Shown in pieces: positions 6,034 through 7,757 of a stretch of DNA of 7,757 nucleotides (positions within the stretch are counted from its first letter, which is position 1; every line of letters starts with the position of its first letter). The stretch is from an uncultured bacterium (GTDB taxonomy: Bacteria; Cyanobacteriota; Vampirovibrionia; Gastranaerophilales; Gastranaerophilaceae): contig URHD01000085.1 of NCBI GenBank assembly GCA_900547585.1, forward strand, positions 1 to 7,757. The letters are read 5' to 3'. The notes beneath the pieces were generated by a model. The model did not search any database. It was not told the origin of the DNA and worked only from the letters and a program-made list of their open reading frames with translations. Made by a program: the position numbers and the translations under genes.

Positions 6034-6857
6034 TGGACAAGCTGAATTTTTTAACGGCAGGGCAGCCCTTGAGCACTGATGGAGCTGGATATGAAAGGGC
6101 TTTTCAGATACTGGAGGAGTTAAAGCTTGACGGTATGGAGCTGGAGTTTGTCCACGGGATAAGAATCTCGGAAAAATCAAAAAATCACGTGACAAATGCC
6201 TCTAAAAATATGGTTCTGACAGCGCATGCGCCTTTTTACATAAATTTGAACGCAAAAGAGCCTGAAAAGATTGAATCCAGCATAAAATATATAACAGACA
6301 CAGCCGAATTGACAAAAGAGCTGGGCGGGTACAGCATAACTTACCACGCTGCATATTATATGGGCAAAGACAAAGAAAAAGTCTATGAAACGGTCAAATC
6401 AGCAACACAAAAAATCATTGACAACCTCAAAATGAGCAACAATGATATCTGGGTAAGGCCGGAAACAACGGGCAAAGGTACGCAGTGGGGCGATTTGGAT
6501 GAAGTGATAAAACTTTCCAATGATTTTGAACAGGTGCTGCCATGCATTGATTTTTCGCATTTACATGCGCGTTCCATCGGGCTTTTTAATACTTATGACG
6601 AATTTTGCCGTATTTTCGAAAGAATAGGCACCGAAATCGGGGATTACGCACTGGAGAATTTCCATGCACACGCCGCCGGCATAGAATACGGTGACAAAGG
6701 CGAAAGAAAGCACCTTATTTTTGAAGAAAGCGACATGAACTACAAAGACCTTTTAAAAGCGTTCAAAAAATTCGACGTAAAAGGCGTTCTGGTCTGCGAA
6801 AGCCCGAACATTGAAGGTGATGCGCAGCTTTTAAAAGCCTATTACGAAAGCTTATAA
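6033..6857 (+). CDS. Endonuclease IV-like TIM-barrel metalloenzyme
   Basis: The 274-residue protein resembles the AP endonuclease family 2 (Nfo, endonuclease IV) barrel, which cleaves DNA 5' to abasic sites with three zinc ions. Ligand-like residues appear in the correct order: H65 (TAHAP), H105 (TYHAA), E144 (RPETTGKGTQWG), D173 and H176 (CIDFSH), H211 (FHAHAAG), E224 and H227 (GERKHL) and E256 (CES). Canonical Nfo has D-R-H at the E224 site, whereas this protein has G-E-R-K-H, as in a divergent, partly archaeal-like subgroup, so its substrate is less certain; a sugar isomerase-like role is possible. The start is ATG at 6033, whose A is also the last base of the previous stop (TAATG). The frame stays open further upstream, but that overlaps the formyltransferase. 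GGGAG at 6015-6019 is 13 bases away, so translation is probably coupled. It ends in the shared TTATAA. Confidence 0.8.
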   Translation: MDKLNFLTAGQPLSTDGAGYERAFQILEELKLDGMELEFVHGIRISEKSKNHVTNASKNMVLTAHAPFYINLNAKEPEKIESSIKYITDTAELTKELGGYSITYHAAYYMGKDKEKVYETVKSATQKIIDNLKMSNNDIWVRPETTGKGTQWGDLDEVIKLSNDFEQVLPCIDFSHLHARSIGLFNTYDEFCRIFERIGTEIGDYALENFHAHAAGIEYGDKGERKHLIFEESDMNYKDLLKAFKKFDVKGVLVCESPNIEGDAQLLKAYYESL

Positions 6858-7556
6858 GTTATCATCCTCAAAGCCGGGAGAACGCGATGGCAAATTTGCA
6901 TAACCCGGGTTTGAGAACACTGTTTTTCTTATGTATTTGCTTGAATAGTTGCCTTTTATAAAAAGTTTTTTCAAGGTATTTTCACGAACAGCGAGAGGGT
7001 GCATGCTGTCGCATTCTTTGGGGAATTTATCCGAAAGCTGCGTCCAGACAGCAGCTTCCAGCGTCCAGGCATAGGTTTCTTCATTTAATGAGTTAAAATC
7101 GTCCTGATGGAGAGCTTCGTGCGACAATAGCGAGGCAAGAGCCTGTTCTGGAGCGTCCTGATGTTTTTCGTTTATGAAAATATACAAATCCTTTTTCTTT
7201 TTCCAGCCCACAGCATCAAAATTTGCGTACGCCTGATTGAGAGTTCCGAGGTTTTTAAACTCAATTTTCATGGGGCGGTCACTGAGATTGTTGCCCAGAA
7301 TTGCACTTCTTGAAAATTCACCCAGAGTGCCTTTCATCATTTCGAGAGAGCGCATCAGCTTTTCGTCATCGGTTACACCTTTATAAATCTTTTTCAATTC
7401 CTGAATTTCTTTTTTCTGTTCAGGAGTTCTTTTTGATGATTCCGTCATAAAATCAGACGGTTTCATCTTCATTCCTCTAGGCGCTTGCCCTGCAAAGGCT
7501 GCAGAGGGCACAGTCATCGCAAGTATAATCGAAACGGTAAGTAATTTTCTTTTCAA
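6852..7556 (-). CDS. Exported putative zinc metallopeptidase (HEALH)
   Basis: The 234-residue protein begins with a classic Sec signal peptide: KRK, a hydrophobic core (LLTVSIILAMTV) and a likely cleavage after S-A-A-F-A at residue 22. It therefore acts in the periplasm or outside. Residues 146-150 are HEALH, a HExxH zinc site, in the helix LLSHEALHQDD. E159/E160 in NEETYAW, 8-9 residues after the second His, could be the third ligand and start a second helix, a gluzincin-like layout. The N-terminal mature part is Lys-rich and helical; the C-terminus is Ser/Pro-rich and ends EDDNL. I do not recognise a named peptidase family. The start is TTG at 7556 with GGGAG 6 bases upstream and the signal peptide beginning immediately; no better Met exists. 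A good promoter lies 50-90 bases upstream. Its stop is shared in the palindrome TTATAA with the opposing TIM-barrel gene. Confidence 0.8.
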   Translation of the reverse strand: MKRKLLTVSIILAMTVPSAAFAGQAPRGMKMKPSDFMTESSKRTPEQKKEIQELKKIYKGVTDDEKLMRSLEMMKGTLGEFSRSAILGNNLSDRPMKIEFKNLGTLNQAYANFDAVGWKKKKDLYIFINEKHQDAPEQALASLLSHEALHQDDFNSLNEETYAWTLEAAVWTQLSDKFPKECDSMHPLAVRENTLKKLFIKGNYSSKYIRKTVFSNPGYANLPSRSPGFEDDNL

Positions 7557-7562
7557 AATAAT

Positions 7563-7567
7563 CTCCC
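7563..7567 (-). promoter_or_regulatory. Shine-Dalgarno deciding a TTG start
   Basis: The minus strand reads GGGAG here, 6 bases before the TTG at 7556 where the signal peptide begins. Confidence 0.7.
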
Positions 7568-7614
7568 AACCCTTAATACTATCGGATTTTAGCTCTCGTA
7601 AAACCCATATAAAT

Positions 7615-7644
7615 ATTATTACATTACTTTTTTATTAATGACAA
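7615..7644 (-). promoter_or_regulatory. Sigma-70-type promoter of the HEALH gene
   Basis: TTGTCA (minus strand, 7639-7644) and AATAAT (7615-7620) each match consensus at 5 of 6 positions, with an 18-base spacer. Transcription would start near 7608, leaving a leader of about 50 bases. A perfect TTGACA is also present at 7654-7659, but the hexamer at its proper distance (AATAAA) is weaker. Confidence 0.55.
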
Positions 7645-7711
7645 ATTTTCCCGTGTCAATGTAACATATTGGTAAACATTCAATCTTCCAAAGTAAAAAG
7701 TAAAGAATATT

Positions 7712-7756
7712 AATTTTTCGACGCCTATGAGCGAAGCGAATCGAGCTAGAAAAATT
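7712..7756. repeat. Hairpin-flanked intergenic repeat fragment at the window edge
   Basis: AATTTTTC (7712-7719) and GAAAAATT (7749-7756) are perfect 8-base inverted arms around a 29-base centre. The centre holds GAGCGAAGCGAATCGAG, noticeably richer in GC than the DNA around it, with GCGAA given twice. Such blocks occur as dispersed intergenic repeats or act as terminators in many bacteria. The ATG at 7727 would give MSEANRARKI running off the edge, but it has no ribosome site and looks like a by-product of the repeat. Confidence 0.45.
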
Positions 7757-7757
7757 G

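Overview
The window looks like a chromosomal segment of a low-GC, Gram-negative-type gut bacterium. The mix of very long cytoplasmic coiled-coil proteins, a Sec-exported HExxH protein, frequent TTG starts with strong Shine-Dalgarno sequences and a low-GC genome would fit the gut Melainabacteria (Vampirovibrionia, Gastranaerophilales). That placement is an inference from general character only; there is no rRNA or marker gene to confirm it. I see no tRNA, rRNA, CRISPR array, complete insertion sequence or phage gene.

Left part (1-1984). A plus-strand gene encodes a 374-residue protein with a Ser/Thr/Asn/Gly-rich N-terminus, a long coiled coil and a Gly/Ala-rich hydrophobic tail. It ends at a hairpin terminator that probably works in both directions, because a small minus-strand gene (84 aa, TTG start) converges on it. 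An AT-rich divergent region with promoter-like elements and a dyad at the presumed transcription start separates that gene from a plus-strand 67-aa gene.

Centre (1986-4703). A minus-strand gene encodes an 836-residue protein that is almost entirely alpha-helical coiled coil, with an internal 37-residue tandem duplication. Its stop lies one base from the stop of the 67-aa gene. Its start was moved from an upstream GTG to the ATG at 4496 because a promoter and a 15-bp perfect dyad sit inside the extension. A 207-bp divergent region follows.

Right part (4704-7757). Three plus-strand genes overlap like an operon: a CrcB/FluC fluoride channel, a formyltransferase of the Fmt fold with its N-H-D catalytic residues but without the typical basic tRNA-binding loop, and an endonuclease IV-like TIM-barrel protein. 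The first pair overlaps by 11 nt (TTG start), the second by 1 nt (TAATG). The third gene runs into a minus-strand gene for an exported HEALH protein, and the two share a palindromic TTATAA that supplies the last Leu codon and the stop of both. Upstream of the exported protein lie a good promoter and, at the window edge, a fragment of what looks like a dispersed intergenic repeat.

The best candidates for something undescribed are the two coiled-coil proteins, the HExxH exported protein, and the linkage of fluoride export with a formyltransferase and a nuclease-fold enzyme. None of these shows a known defence, toxin or mobile system, and I do not claim one.
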